64,000 nt of DNA from Actinomycetota bacterium (GCA_030645495.1 JAUSLV010000006.1:1-64000), one strand, 5' to 3'. Counted from the first letter of the stretch, positions 50,978 through 60,157 are shown. A program made the numbers and translations. The notes: generated from the letters alone by a model not told the origin.

Positions 50978-51847
50978 ATGAAGGTCCAGCTCATCGACGG
51001 AACCCGACTGTGGTTCGACACGGAGGGGCTGTCGCTCGTGCCCGACGGCGACACCATGCGGCAACGGCCCACGTTGATCGTGATGCACGGTGGCCCGGGC
51101 GGCGATCACAACGGGTTCAAGCCGGCGTTCTCGGCGATGGCCGACACGTGCCAGGTGCTGTACTACGACCACCGCGGCCACGGGCGCAGCGACCCGTCCA
51201 CGCCCGACCACTGGAACCTCGACCGCTGGGCCGACGACGTGGTGGAGCTGTGCGCGGCGCTGGCGATCGAGCGGCCGTTCGTGCTGGGCCTCAGCTTCGG
51301 CGGGTTCGTCGCGCAACGGCTGGCCTCGCGCCACCCCGGCTTCGCCGCCGGCCACATCTTCCTCAGCACCGCGGCCACGAAGGACAGCGAGGCGATCTAC
51401 GCGATGTTCCACCGCCTCGGCGGCGACGAGGCCGAGGCGATCGCCCGCGAGTTCTGGGGCGCTCCCGACGAGGCCGCGATGACTGCGGCCGTGGTGCGCT
51501 ACGTGACCGTCTGCGGCCCGCTGTACACCACCTCGGGGATGAACCCGTTCGGCAGCAAGCGCACGATCTTCCGCAACGAGGTGCTGACCCACTTCAACCA
51601 CCACGAAGGCCCCGGGCTGAACCTGCTGCCCGAGCTGGCGAACGTGCGCGAGCCGGTGCTGGTGGCCCACGGCGAGCACGACCCGGTGACGCCGATGGTC
51701 GGCGCCGAGCGGATCGTGGCCGCGCTACCGGCGCACCTGGTGCGCTTCGAACGCTTCGCCAACTCGGGCCACGGGGTGTTCCGCGACGAACCCGAGGCGT
51801 TCTTCACCGTGTTGCGGTCGTTCATCCACGACCATTGGACGAGCTGA
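50978..51847 (+). CDS. Alpha/beta hydrolase, proline iminopeptidase-like
   Basis: 289 residues. Oxyanion motif HGGPGGDH, DHRGHGRSD, the nucleophile elbow GLSFGG (Ser), the acid in GEHDPVTP and the final His in NSGHGVFRDEP are all present. The HGGPG signature and helical lid (FHRLGGDEAEAIAREFW) are those of the S33 aminopeptidase/proline iminopeptidase group. It may cleave N-terminal proline or an ester; the substrate is not determined. Confidence 0.88.
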   Translation: MKVQLIDGTRLWFDTEGLSLVPDGDTMRQRPTLIVMHGGPGGDHNGFKPAFSAMADTCQVLYYDHRGHGRSDPSTPDHWNLDRWADDVVELCAALAIERPFVLGLSFGGFVAQRLASRHPGFAAGHIFLSTAATKDSEAIYAMFHRLGGDEAEAIAREFWGAPDEAAMTAAVVRYVTVCGPLYTTSGMNPFGSKRTIFRNEVLTHFNHHEGPGLNLLPELANVREPVLVAHGEHDPVTPMVGAERIVAALPAHLVRFERFANSGHGVFRDEPEAFFTVLRSFIHDHWTS

Positions 51848-51854
51848 ACCGAGG

Positions 51855-52196
51855 TCAGTGCTGCGGCGTGTCGCCGAGGCGCAGGACCACCGGGAGATCC
51901 TGCGCGTCGGCGAGCAGGCGCACCACATCGAGGTGGTCGTCGGCGACGAAGTAGTACCACTGCACGGGGAAGCCCGTGACCGGTCGTGCCCGCAACCCGG
52001 GGATGCCGGCCCACTCGCCGGCGAGCGGCGAACCGATGCCGGGCATTCGTTCTGGCGACCGCAGCGCGGCCAGCGCGGCATTGAAGAAGCGGACCGCGAG
52101 TGCCTCGCCGCCGGCCGATCGGTACCACCTGGTGCGTTCGATCAGGTCGGTCTCGGCGAGCGGCCGCAGGCGAGCCGGCGGCCGCTGCCGCGTCAT
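51855..52196 (-). CDS. parE: ParE/RelE-family toxin
   Basis: 113 residues, with the ParE pattern LAETDLIERTRWYRSAGGEALAVRFF, PGIGSPLAG, LRARPVTGFPVQWYYF and a closing strand VVRLLADAQDL. ParE proteins poison gyrase. It is coupled to the antitoxin gene by an ATGA overlap (52193-52196). The family call is firm; the target (gyrase or ribosome) is inferred from the parD-type partner. Confidence 0.85.
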   Translation of the reverse strand: MTRQRPPARLRPLAETDLIERTRWYRSAGGEALAVRFFNAALAALRSPERMPGIGSPLAGEWAGIPGLRARPVTGFPVQWYYFVADDHLDVVRLLADAQDLPVVLRLGDTPQH

Positions 52197-52429
52197 GACG
52201 TCGGGCCCAGGGCCCGCTCTCGCAGCTCAGCGGCATAGCGACGGTCGAGCGGGCGGGAATCGCCCGACTGCAGACCATCGGTGATCAGGTCGCGGAGCCG
52301 CTTCCTTGCCTGATCCTCCTGGTCGCGGCGAACGAGATCGCGGAGGTATTCGCTGGTGTTGCCGTACTGGCCGGTGCGCACACGATCATCGATGTACTCG
52401 CGCAGCGACTCGGGCAGGGAGAAACTCAT
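52193..52429 (-). CDS. parD: ParD-family antitoxin
   Basis: 78 residues. The N-terminal ribbon-helix-helix MSFSLPESLREYIDDRV, then GQYGNTSEYLRDLVRRDQED, is the ParD/CC2985 signature; the C-terminal half would wrap ParE. It precedes and overlaps parE by 4 nt, the usual antitoxin-first order. ATG 52429 fits the family start; GTG 52444 is an alternative. The pair probably represses its own promoter. Confidence 0.88.
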   Translation of the reverse strand: MSFSLPESLREYIDDRVRTGQYGNTSEYLRDLVRRDQEDQARKRLRDLITDGLQSGDSRPLDRRYAAELRERALGPTS

Positions 52430-52505
52430 CGTGTTGCCGCTCACGCGATCATGATGCTGCCCTGACCCGAAGGTTGTCAACAGTTGTCAACTCTCCGCCC
52501 AGCGC

Positions 52506-52838
52506 TCAGTGGGCCGTGGGCATGCGCCAGTAGTCGCGGTTGTACGTCACCAGGCCGTTCGTGCGGCGACCCACCGACACGCCACGCATGCTCAGCGGGT
52601 GCATCGTCCACTCGTGGTAGTAGCTGTCGCCGAACTCGCTGCCGCCCACGTAGTCGAGGCGCATGTCGGCCATCTGCGTGAACATCTCGACTGCCGATGC
52701 GCGCATCGCCGCCCTGCTGCTGATGCGATGGGCCAGGCCGACATCCTCGAAGTCGGTGTGCTCGGCGAAGAACGCAGCCACGCCGTCGGCGTCGCGCCGG
52801 TTCCATGCGGCGAGATAGTCCTCGTACCAGTTGCTCAT
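52506..52838 (-). CDS. SnoaL-like/NTF2-fold protein
   Basis: 110 residues starting MSNWYEDYLAAWNRRDADGV, followed by FFAEHTDFEDVG and a terminal strand pair TNGLVTYNRDYWRM. This is the short cone-shaped NTF2/SnoaL fold. Such proteins are small isomerases, hydratases or hydroxylases, often in steroid and polyketide pathways. It lies at the end of a minus-strand catabolic block, 30 bp after the DUF2889 gene. Confidence 0.75.
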   Translation of the reverse strand: MSNWYEDYLAAWNRRDADGVAAFFAEHTDFEDVGLAHRISSRAAMRASAVEMFTQMADMRLDYVGGSEFGDSYYHEWTMHPLSMRGVSVGRRTNGLVTYNRDYWRMPTAH

Positions 52839-52868
52839 CGCGGTCTCCCCGTGGTGGTCAGAACATCG

Positions 52869-53903
52869 TCAGAACAACTTCAGGATGGCACGCACATCTT
52901 CGATCGAGCGCAGTGTGTCGTTGAGGTGCGTGCAGGTGGTGATGCCCACCAGCTCTTCGCGCACGCTGGGCCGGATGCCGCGCAGTGGTCGGCCCGCCAG
53001 CCGATCGCCGCTGGCCTCGGCCTGGATGCACTCCGCCCACGGCAGCGAGTGCGCCACGGCGGAGCTGCGGATCACCGTCTGGGTGACCGGGTCGACGAGC
53101 GCGGTGACGGTGTACTCGTGCACCACCTTCTCGCGCCCATGCTCGTCGACGTGGCTGTCGCGGAAGTAGGCCTCCACCTCCACCGGCGCATCGGCGGTGG
53201 CCCCGGGCAGCACGTCGAGGCGGCGTAGTCGGCGCGCGTCGTGCGGCCCCATCGGGCGCAGCTCGTGCCAGGCCAGCGGGTCGCCGTTGGCCAGCGACGG
53301 CGCCTTGGGGCCGGTGACCGCCGGTGCGTGGTGATGGGCGTGCACCTCGTTCATGATCGTGCCGCCGGCCTGGAAGCCGGCGCACAGCCCTTCGATCTGC
53401 AGCGTCGGCCCGGTGCGATTGAGATTGCTGAACCTGCCCGCCTCGCCGATCACCACTCCGCTCACCAGCGCGGCGCCGGGCAGGTCGTCGAGCAACGAGT
53501 AGAGCGCAGTGGCCTGCTCGAGGTCGTGTGGCAGAAGGTCGGCAACGGCCGCGCGAAAGCCGGTGGACACCGAACGACCGATCAGCTCGTGCAACCGTTC
53601 GCGTGAGGGTGTCGACTCGATCTCCACCAGCGTGAAGTGCGTGGCGAAGTCGACGCGCGTGTTCACCTCGGCCGTCTGCAGCACCGTGGCAGTTCCGTCG
53701 GCTGCGGTGTGCAGGTCGCGTAGCACGGCGTGCTGCACGATTTCGCCGAGGATGTCGCCGGGGCGGGAGGTGTCGATCGTGTACGTGCGGCGGATCGAGT
53801 TGCCGCGCCGCGGCGGTGTGGAGGCCCTGGGCGCGTGCAACCCATGACGCGGGTGCAGCGGTCGCTCACCGATCGTGACGGTGGTGGTGCGATCGTGCGT
53901 CAT
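52869..53903 (-). CDS. DUF2889 family protein
   Basis: 344 residues. RRTYTIDTSRPG near residue 38, the middle LIGRSVSTGFRAAVADLLP block and a late GITTCTHLNDTLRSIED fit the DUF2889 family as I remember it. No enzymatic motif is visible. Members often accompany acyl-CoA and aromatic degradation genes in actinobacteria, consistent with the neighbours here. The ATG at 53903 precedes MTHDRTTTVTIG; the frame extends upstream without better evidence. Confidence 0.7.
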   Translation of the reverse strand: MTHDRTTTVTIGERPLHPRHGLHAPRASTPPRRGNSIRRTYTIDTSRPGDILGEIVQHAVLRDLHTAADGTATVLQTAEVNTRVDFATHFTLVEIESTPSRERLHELIGRSVSTGFRAAVADLLPHDLEQATALYSLLDDLPGAALVSGVVIGEAGRFSNLNRTGPTLQIEGLCAGFQAGGTIMNEVHAHHHAPAVTGPKAPSLANGDPLAWHELRPMGPHDARRLRRLDVLPGATADAPVEVEAYFRDSHVDEHGREKVVHEYTVTALVDPVTQTVIRSSAVAHSLPWAECIQAEASGDRLAGRPLRGIRPSVREELVGITTCTHLNDTLRSIEDVRAILKLF

Positions 53904-53973
53904 GCCGTGGTCCAGTCTGTCGCCGCCGAGAACGATGTTTTCAATGGGCGGCAGCGTACCCGCACGGTCACGG

Positions 53974-54804
53974 TCAGGCGAACGGGCCGGTGGTGGGCCA
54001 GTCGCGGGTGATCTGCGACTGCCACACGGGTGGGCGCTTCTGCAGCGCGGCGGTGCCACCCTCCAGCGCGTCGGGGCGACCCATCAGGATCCGATGCGCT
54101 TCGCTCTCCAGGTCGTCGACGTGGGCCATGTCGCCATCGGCCGCGGCCCACAGGATTCGCTTGCTGAGCCCCGCGGACAGGGGCGACACCTCGCGGGCCA
54201 TCTCGCGAGCCAACTCCATCACCGCCGACAGCACCTCGGCGGCGGGCAGGCAGCGACTGGCCACGCCGAGGCGCAGCGCGTCGGTCCCGGTGAACAGCCG
54301 CCCGGTCAGCACGATCTCGGCCGCGTTGGCCATGCCCACAGCGCGGGCGAGTGTCCAGTGCGAGATCGCGTCGGGCACCACGCCGCGGCGTACCTGCACG
54401 ACGCCCCACTTCGCCTCCTCGGCGATGTAGCGGATGTCGCAGTGCAGCGCGAGCGTCATCCCGAGGCCCACGGCATGGCCGTTGATCGCGGCCAGCACGG
54501 GCTTGCGGATCTGGAACGCCAGCGGGCGGCGCGGTGACGAGCGGTACTCGACGGGCTGGTGTGGTGCCTGGAACGCGCCGCCCGCGCGGGTGAGATCGGC
54601 CCCGGCGCAGAACGCGCGGCCGGTGCCGGTGAGCACCACCACGCGCACGGCGTCGTCGGCGTCGAGCCGTTCGTACGCGGCCGACAGGTCGCGGATCGAA
54701 CGCCCGTCGAGCGCGTTGAGGAACTCGGGGCGGTTGAGCGTGACGACGGCGACGCCGTCGGCGATGTCGACGAGGATCCCGTCCCGGGGCGGCTTCATCT
54801 GCAT
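53974..54804 (-). CDS. Enoyl-CoA hydratase/isomerase family protein
   Basis: 276 residues, crotonase fold. Oxyanion-hole segments are GRAFCAGADLTRAG and AINGHAVGLGMTLALHCD. The catalytic-Glu position seems to fall in the WGVVQVRRGVVPDAIS region and does not clearly show the two glutamates of a classical hydratase, so an isomerase or thioesterase role is also open. ATG 54804 or 54798 are both possible. It runs divergent to the thioesterase-like gene. Confidence 0.85.
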   Translation of the reverse strand: MQMKPPRDGILVDIADGVAVVTLNRPEFLNALDGRSIRDLSAAYERLDADDAVRVVVLTGTGRAFCAGADLTRAGGAFQAPHQPVEYRSSPRRPLAFQIRKPVLAAINGHAVGLGMTLALHCDIRYIAEEAKWGVVQVRRGVVPDAISHWTLARAVGMANAAEIVLTGRLFTGTDALRLGVASRCLPAAEVLSAVMELAREMAREVSPLSAGLSKRILWAAADGDMAHVDDLESEAHRILMGRPDALEGGTAALQKRPPVWQSQITRDWPTTGPFA

Positions 54805-54870
54805 GCCCCATGATGACCCACGCGCGTCGTCACCTGTGAATACAGGTGGTGGATGCGGCATCCTGGGCGC

Positions 54871-55623
54871 GTGCAGTACTCGTTCCGCAGTACGAGTTTC
54901 GGGATGCGTCAGTTCCCGGTGGGGGCCACCGAGTCGAACGACTATGGCGAGCACATCATGGGTGTCACCGTGATGACCTGGCTCAGCAGGTTCGCCGTCG
55001 CCGAGTGGGGTGCCGATTGGGCACGCCACGGCTCGATGGATCTGCGCTTCCGGTCGCACCTGTCGGCCGGGCTGGACCTGCTGATCGATGTGCAGACCGA
55101 GGCTGCTGAGATGACGTTCGCGGTCACCGACGCGGAGGGCACGGTGTACTCCACCGGCTCCGCCCACAGGAAGGGCAAGGTGGCGGCCGCGGCCGCCGAC
55201 ACCACGTACACGCGCAGCCACAAGGTGCCCAACACGCACGCGGCGCTCGACGGGTTGGTGCTCACGCCGGTGCGCTGCACGTTCCTGGCCGACCGCGATC
55301 TCGAGATGACGCCCGGCATGGCCGACGGCGGCTTCTGGCGCGAACACCGGTGGGCGCACCCCGCCTGGGTGGCCAGCGCAGCCAATGCGGTCTTCCGCGA
55401 GAACGTGGAGTTCGAATCACCGACACACTGGCATCACGCCGGCATCGAGACCACGTTCCACGCCCCGGTGACCGACGGTGCCGAGGTGGTGCTCGCTGGC
55501 CGCGTGGCGCAACTGTTCGACACGGCCCGCAACCGGTTCGCCGTCAGCGCGACGGAGGCCACGGTGAACGGCGAGCCGGTGATGTCGCTGCGCTCGACGT
55601 TCGTGTATCGCCCGCTCAGCTGA
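54871..55623 (+). CDS. Hotdog-fold thioesterase-like protein
   Basis: 250 residues. The N-terminal part shows an acyl-CoA thioesterase-like block (PVGATESNDYGEHIMGVTVM, then DLRFRSHLSAGLDLLIDV), and the C-terminal half (HAGIETTFHAPVTDGAEV, VNGEPVMSLRSTFVY) looks like a second hotdog unit. The family is tentative. The GTG start at 54871 is the first in the frame that gives a sensible N-terminus. Its end overlaps the convergent DUF35 gene by 8 bp. Confidence 0.65.
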   Translation: MQYSFRSTSFGMRQFPVGATESNDYGEHIMGVTVMTWLSRFAVAEWGADWARHGSMDLRFRSHLSAGLDLLIDVQTEAAEMTFAVTDAEGTVYSTGSAHRKGKVAAAAADTTYTRSHKVPNTHAALDGLVLTPVRCTFLADRDLEMTPGMADGGFWREHRWAHPAWVASAANAVFRENVEFESPTHWHHAGIETTFHAPVTDGAEVVLAGRVAQLFDTARNRFAVSATEATVNGEPVMSLRSTFVYRPLS

Positions 55624-56050
55624 CCCGCGAGAACTCGGGGATGCGGTAGTCGCCGCCGGCCACGTTGATGAGGTGCGCGGTGACGCGGTCACCAACGCGC
55701 ACGTCGTTCGGGTCGCCGGTGATGCGGCCGGTGAGCCGGATGCCCGGTGCGTCGTCGAGGTCGATCAGCGCGATCGCGTGCGGTGCATCGCCTTGCCCGG
55801 GCACGGAGGCGCGGTGCATGACGATGAACGCGTTGATGATGCCGTCGCCGGAAATCGGTTCGTACGCGAGTGGGCCGCCGCAGTGCCGGCAGCGTTCGAG
55901 CGGCGGGTGCGTCCACGAGCGGCACGCGGTGCAGCGGCAGATCGCGATCTGCCCGGTGGCGGTGGCATCCCAGTAGCCCTGCGAATCCACGTCGGGCAGC
56001 GGCTGCGGTGGGATCGTGCGCCAGTCGCCGGTGTTCTCGGGGGCGGTCAT
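55616..56050 (-). CDS. DUF35 OB-fold/zinc-ribbon acyl-CoA-associated protein
   Basis: 144 residues. A zinc ribbon (Cys40, Cys43, Cys54, Cys57; CTACRSW and ERCRHCGG) is followed by the DUF35 OB-fold (DGIINAFIVMHRASVP, ALIDLDDAPGIRLTGRI). These proteins bind acyl-CoA and partner with thiolase-like enzymes, as ChsH2 does with Ltp2 in steroid side-chain degradation. The start overlaps the thiolase gene stop by 4 nt, the arrangement expected of a complex. Confidence 0.88.
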   Translation of the reverse strand: MTAPENTGDWRTIPPQPLPDVDSQGYWDATATGQIAICRCTACRSWTHPPLERCRHCGGPLAYEPISGDGIINAFIVMHRASVPGQGDAPHAIALIDLDDAPGIRLTGRITGDPNDVRVGDRVTAHLINVAGGDYRIPEFSRVS

Positions 56051-57195
56051 GGCTTCTCCTTCGCCAGCACGTTGGCGCCTCCGTAGGGGCCGGCGCCGGC
56101 GGTGACGAGCGCCAGCTCGGCATCGGCGACCTGGCGCACACCGGCCTGACCGCGCAGCTGCAGCACGGCCTCGTAGTGATGGTTGAGGCCGTGCACATAA
56201 CCCTCCGACAGCAGGCCACCGTGGGGGTTCACCACCACGTCGCCCCCGTAGGTGGCGTGGCCCTTGGCGAAGTACTCACCCACCTGGCCCTTCTCGCAGA
56301 ACCCGAAATCCTCCATCGTGGCCATCACCGTGTACGTGAAACAGTCGTACATGCAGGCCACGTCGATGTCGGCAGGGGTGAGGCCGGTGCGTTCCCAGAT
56401 TCTCGGGCCGGCCGTCCGCGAGTACATCGAGGTGGGGTCGTCCCACTGCACCCACCCCAACCCGCTCTGGCTGTTCGACGAACCGAGCATCCACACCGGC
56501 TGCGACTTCACGTCGGGCAACAGGTCGGTGGACACGATCAGCAGGGCCACCGCACCGTCCACCTCGTACGCGCAGTCGAACACGCGGAACGGCTCGTTCA
56601 CCCAACGGCCGGCGAGGTAGTCGTCCATCGTGATCGGCGCGCGACTGACGGCATGCTCGTTGGGCACCGCGTGGCCGCGCTGCGTGATCGCGATCTGGCC
56701 GAGGTCTTCGCACGTGCTGCCGTACACGGCCTGGTGACGCGAGGCCCACATCGCGATCCACTGCGGCGGCAGCATGTAGCCGTGTGGTGCGGAGAACTGC
56801 ATCTCGCCAGGCACCTCGAGCGGGCCGCTGACGGTGCCGTAGCGGGCACCCGAGCGGCCGTTCAGCGAGCGGTACACCAGCACCGCCTTGCAGATGCCGC
56901 TGTCCACCATCGCTGCCGCGGTGCGCACCACCTCGGCCACCGCGTTGCCGCCCGCGTACTGAGCGTTGGCGAACTCGAGTTCACTCTTGCCCAGCGCCCA
57001 GGCGACATCCATCGGGAAGGCCGAATCCATCGTGTGGAAGCAGGTCACCCCGTCGAGCACGCTCGTGGGCAGCCCGGCGTCGGCGAACGCGGCGCGGGCG
57101 GCCTCCACGGCCATCGCCAGCGGTGTGCGGCCCGAGTCGCGGGTGTAGGCGGTGCGCCCTATGCCCACGATCGCGCTCCGCGGTTGGTTGCTCAT
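56047..57195 (-). CDS. Thiolase-superfamily protein, Ltp2/SCP2-like aldolase
   Basis: 382 residues. The thiolase fold is recognisable (SAIVGIGRTAYTRDSG, ACMYDCFTYTVMATMEDFGF, VVVNPHGGLLSEGYVHGLNH, ending LVTAGAGPYGGANVLAKE). At the usual nucleophile Cys position the sequence reads FANAQYAGGN, without cysteine, as in Ltp-type retro-aldolases that cleave side chains with a DUF35 partner. The coupled DUF35 gene supports this. Predicted role: C-C cleavage of a hydroxyacyl-CoA; the substrate is unknown. Confidence 0.85.
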   Translation of the reverse strand: MSNQPRSAIVGIGRTAYTRDSGRTPLAMAVEAARAAFADAGLPTSVLDGVTCFHTMDSAFPMDVAWALGKSELEFANAQYAGGNAVAEVVRTAAAMVDSGICKAVLVYRSLNGRSGARYGTVSGPLEVPGEMQFSAPHGYMLPPQWIAMWASRHQAVYGSTCEDLGQIAITQRGHAVPNEHAVSRAPITMDDYLAGRWVNEPFRVFDCAYEVDGAVALLIVSTDLLPDVKSQPVWMLGSSNSQSGLGWVQWDDPTSMYSRTAGPRIWERTGLTPADIDVACMYDCFTYTVMATMEDFGFCEKGQVGEYFAKGHATYGGDVVVNPHGGLLSEGYVHGLNHHYEAVLQLRGQAGVRQVADAELALVTAGAGPYGGANVLAKEKP

Positions 57196-57274
57196 CGGCG
57201 TGCCCCACTTCCGAAGGTTGTTGCTCAGGAGGCCTCCCCAGGCTTCTTGACGCGAACGTCACCTTACCGAATGG

Positions 57275-58489
57275 TCAGCTGAGCGATGGCTCCGGCACGC
57301 CGACGCGACGACTCCACCAGTCGTGGAAGTGCGACACGCCCGCTTCGAGCGCGCTGCCACCGAGGTTGGGCACGTAGTTGTCGAACGTGATGCCCAACGA
57401 GCGGGCCGACACCATGCCGTCGTGGCGGCGCTCGACGAGGTCGTGGTCTTCGACCACGGTTTCCTCGAACGCGTCGACGATCGCCTGGGCCAGGCCGGGC
57501 ACCAGCGTCTCCATGTCGGCAGGCACGCAGTAGTGCACCCGGTTGACGTACGCGCCGAAGCCCGTGGGCACGATCACCGACAGCACGCGCAGGCCGTTGT
57601 ACACCTCGAACATCAGGTTGGGGTAGATGCCCACCCAGCCAACGCCCATGCGCGGCGTGGTCTCGCCACGCTTCGCGTGGTACTCGTCGAGGCCGTCGGC
57701 CCATTGCGAGTACTTCTCCGACTTGCAACCGCGCTCGTCGGACAGTGCGAGGAACTGGGCGTGGAAGTTCTCGCCGAACGTCCACTCGATCGACCCACAG
57801 TCCACGAACGAGGCCAGGCCCGGGTGGTACGGCGGCACGTGGTAGCAGTCGCCGAACACCTCCAGGAAGGCCTTCCAATCGCCCTCGTACGGATCGTCGT
57901 GGGTGGAGAACACCACGCAGTCGTCGAGATCCAGCCATTGCGCCACGCCGCGATCGGCGAAGTCGGCATCGATGCGGGCCAGGTCGGCGGCGTAGGTGTC
58001 GCTGTGGGTGGGGTCGACCGCAAAGTGGAAGCCGTGCCAGCTGAGCAGGTCGAACCCGGGGATCTGCAGGGCGCGGCGGCGCGCCTCGGCTTCCTCGCCG
58101 CGGCCGAGGTCGAAGTTCGCGCCGCCGATCAGCGAGCCATCCGAGCGGAACGCCCAGTCGTGGTACTCGCACGCCAGGCGTGGCTTGTTGACCGGCTCGT
58201 CATGGCTGAGGATCGGGCGGCAGGCGTGGGTGCACAGGTTGGCCAGCAGGTGCACATCGCCGTCGGCGTCGCGAGTGAGCACCAGGCGCTCATCGCCATC
58301 GCTGCGGCGATGACCACCGAGCGGCAACAGGATGTCGTGACCGACGTACTTCAGGCCGCCCTCGGGAGAGAACGCGCGCTCCATCTCACGCTCGAACACC
58401 TGGGTGTTCGCATAGGCCGTGTTGGGCAGTGACTGCACCTCCGCAGGGTCGAAGGCGTACCCGGGGCGTTGCCATGTAGGGGAAGTCAC
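57275..58489 (-). CDS. Rieske non-haem iron oxygenase, alpha subunit
   Basis: 404 residues. The Rieske 2Fe-2S ligands are Cys86 and His88 (LCTHACRPIL) and Cys107 and His110 (CEYHDW). The catalytic domain carries the mononuclear iron site in EVFGDCYHVPPYHPGL, with two His and a preceding acid. These oxygenases hydroxylate aromatics, choline-like compounds or steroids using an external reductase, which is not encoded nearby. GTG 58489 has a TAGCGT box 6 nt upstream. Confidence 0.92.
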   Translation of the reverse strand: MTSPTWQRPGYAFDPAEVQSLPNTAYANTQVFEREMERAFSPEGGLKYVGHDILLPLGGHRRSDGDERLVLTRDADGDVHLLANLCTHACRPILSHDEPVNKPRLACEYHDWAFRSDGSLIGGANFDLGRGEEAEARRRALQIPGFDLLSWHGFHFAVDPTHSDTYAADLARIDADFADRGVAQWLDLDDCVVFSTHDDPYEGDWKAFLEVFGDCYHVPPYHPGLASFVDCGSIEWTFGENFHAQFLALSDERGCKSEKYSQWADGLDEYHAKRGETTPRMGVGWVGIYPNLMFEVYNGLRVLSVIVPTGFGAYVNRVHYCVPADMETLVPGLAQAIVDAFEETVVEDHDLVERRHDGMVSARSLGITFDNYVPNLGGSALEAGVSHFHDWWSRRVGVPEPSLS

Positions 58490-58495
58490 GGAGCG

Positions 58496-58501
58496 ACGCT
58501 A
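58496..58501 (-). promoter_or_regulatory. -10 box TAGCGT, leaderless-type
   Basis: On the minus strand the box ends 6 nt before the Rieske oxygenase GTG at 58489. Confidence 0.4.
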
Positions 58502-58565
58502 TCAGGGGGGTCGCCCTGCTGCCCCGTCCCGGTGAACGCGTCGTTCACCGTGGGGTCGCCGCGCG

Positions 58566-59360
58566 TCACTTGCGCAGCAATACGTCGAGCCGTTTGGCCG
58601 CCAAGGCAAGAGCCGCGATCGACACGGCCAACAGCACCGCCACGTGGGCGAGCACCGACGCGGTCCACACCCCGGTGTTCGCCGCCCGCACGAGCGCGAC
58701 CCCGTGATACAAGGGGGAGATCTGCACCACCCACCCCCAGCTGCCGTAGCTGGACGCAGGGAAGAACGTGGCCGAGAACAAGAACAGCGGCATCGTGGCC
58801 GTGGTGACGATCTCGAGATCCGACCAACCGCGCATGTAGGTGGTGGCCGCGAAGCCGATGCCGGCGAACGTGAGCCCCACGAGCGCACACGCGGGCAGGG
58901 CCATGAACACCCACCACGACTGCACCAGGCCGAGCGCGGCCATCACGCCGAGGAAACTGCCCGCGTAGAGCTGCCCACGCAGCAACGCCCAGCTGATCTC
59001 GCCCACGGCCACGTCGGCAGGGCTCATCGGGGTGGCGAGCGCAGCGTCGTAGATGCGCGCGTACTTCATCCGGTGCAGCACATTGCCGGTGGAGTCGAAG
59101 ATCGCGCCGTTCATCGCCGATGAGGCCATCAGCGCCGGAGCGACGAACGCGTCGTACGGCACGGCCTTGCCGGCCACCGACACGTCGCCCACCAGGCTGC
59201 CGAGGCCGGCGCGCATGCTGAGCAGGTAGAAGAGCGGCTCGAAGAAGCCACTGACGATGATCAGCCATTGCCGCCGGTACGCGACGACATGGCGTTCGAT
59301 CATCCGCTGCGGGCGGCGCACCACGAAGCGGGCGGGGATGATTCGCAACAGCGTGGTCAC
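58566..59360 (-). CDS. ABC-2 type transporter permease, second subunit
   Basis: 264 residues with six helices. The ABC-2 pattern is clear: ERHVVAYRRQWLIIVSGFFEP at the start, MRAGLGSLVG, then MNGAIFDSTGNVLHRMKYARI and the late FLFSATFFPASSYGSWGWVVQ and PLYHGVALVRA. It is the last gene of a three-gene exporter operon. The GTG start overlaps the stop of the first permease (GTGA). Confidence 0.88.
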   Translation of the reverse strand: MTTLLRIIPARFVVRRPQRMIERHVVAYRRQWLIIVSGFFEPLFYLLSMRAGLGSLVGDVSVAGKAVPYDAFVAPALMASSAMNGAIFDSTGNVLHRMKYARIYDAALATPMSPADVAVGEISWALLRGQLYAGSFLGVMAALGLVQSWWVFMALPACALVGLTFAGIGFAATTYMRGWSDLEIVTTATMPLFLFSATFFPASSYGSWGWVVQISPLYHGVALVRAANTGVWTASVLAHVAVLLAVSIAALALAAKRLDVLLRK

Positions 59361-60148
59361 GAGTACAGCTTTCGACGCATGTTGCGAACCGCGACGACGG
59401 TGCCCACCAACGCCCACAGGGCGACATAGGCGAGATGGCCGGCGGTGGCGGCCCAGCGCACGTTGCCGGTGGTGCACCAGCGGGCCACCTCCACGCCGTG
59501 CCACAGCGGTGTCGCCTTGGCGGCCCACTGCACCCCGACGGGCAGCTGCGAGAGCGGGTAGAACGCCCCGCCGAACAAGAACAGCGGGATGATCACGAAC
59601 CGCTGGATCGCAGGGAACGCACCGTCGAGTTCGGCCGTGATCGAGAACGCCATGATCGGCATCGCGAACGCGAGCCCCACGAGCATCGAGATCGCGATGG
59701 CAGGTAGCAGCCCCCACGAGCGGGTGTCGGGAAACAGCGCCAAGGCCACCGACACGGCCGCGCTGGCGATGCCGCAGCGCACGGCCATCCAGACGCCGTG
59801 GCCCACCACGATGTCGCCGGCGGTCAGCGGGGTGGCGGCGATGCCGTGGTAGCCGCGCTGCCACTTCAGGCCGCCCATCACCGGCCACATGCTCTCGCCG
59901 GCGGCCAGCGCCATGGCTGTGGTGACGAGCAGGCCGGGTGCCACGAACGCGACGTACGACGCGCCGCCCAGCGTGTCGGTGGAGCCGGTGTTGCGATCGA
60001 CCAGCGCACCCACGCCCACACCGAGCCCCAGCAGGTACATCAGCGGTTGCAGGAACGACGACATCACGTTCATCTTCCACATGCGGCGGAACGCCACGAC
60101 GTGGCCGCTCATCACCCGCAGCGGGCCAGGGGTCGCGAAGTGCGCCAT
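59357..60148 (-). CDS. ABC-2 type transporter permease, first subunit
   Basis: 263 residues, six helices, with the same motifs as its neighbour (GHVVAFRRMWKMNVMSSFLQP, ESMWPVMGGLKWQRGYHGI, FLFGGAFYPLSQLPVGVQW, TPLWHGVEVARW). The two subunits are homologous and probably form a heterodimeric channel with the ATPase upstream (DrrB/NodJ type). It is separated by 9 bp from the ATPase gene. Confidence 0.88.
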   Translation of the reverse strand: MAHFATPGPLRVMSGHVVAFRRMWKMNVMSSFLQPLMYLLGLGVGVGALVDRNTGSTDTLGGASYVAFVAPGLLVTTAMALAAGESMWPVMGGLKWQRGYHGIAATPLTAGDIVVGHGVWMAVRCGIASAAVSVALALFPDTRSWGLLPAIAISMLVGLAFAMPIMAFSITAELDGAFPAIQRFVIIPLFLFGGAFYPLSQLPVGVQWAAKATPLWHGVEVARWCTTGNVRWAATAGHLAYVALWALVGTVVAVRNMRRKLYS

Positions 60149-60157
60149 CGGTGTGCC

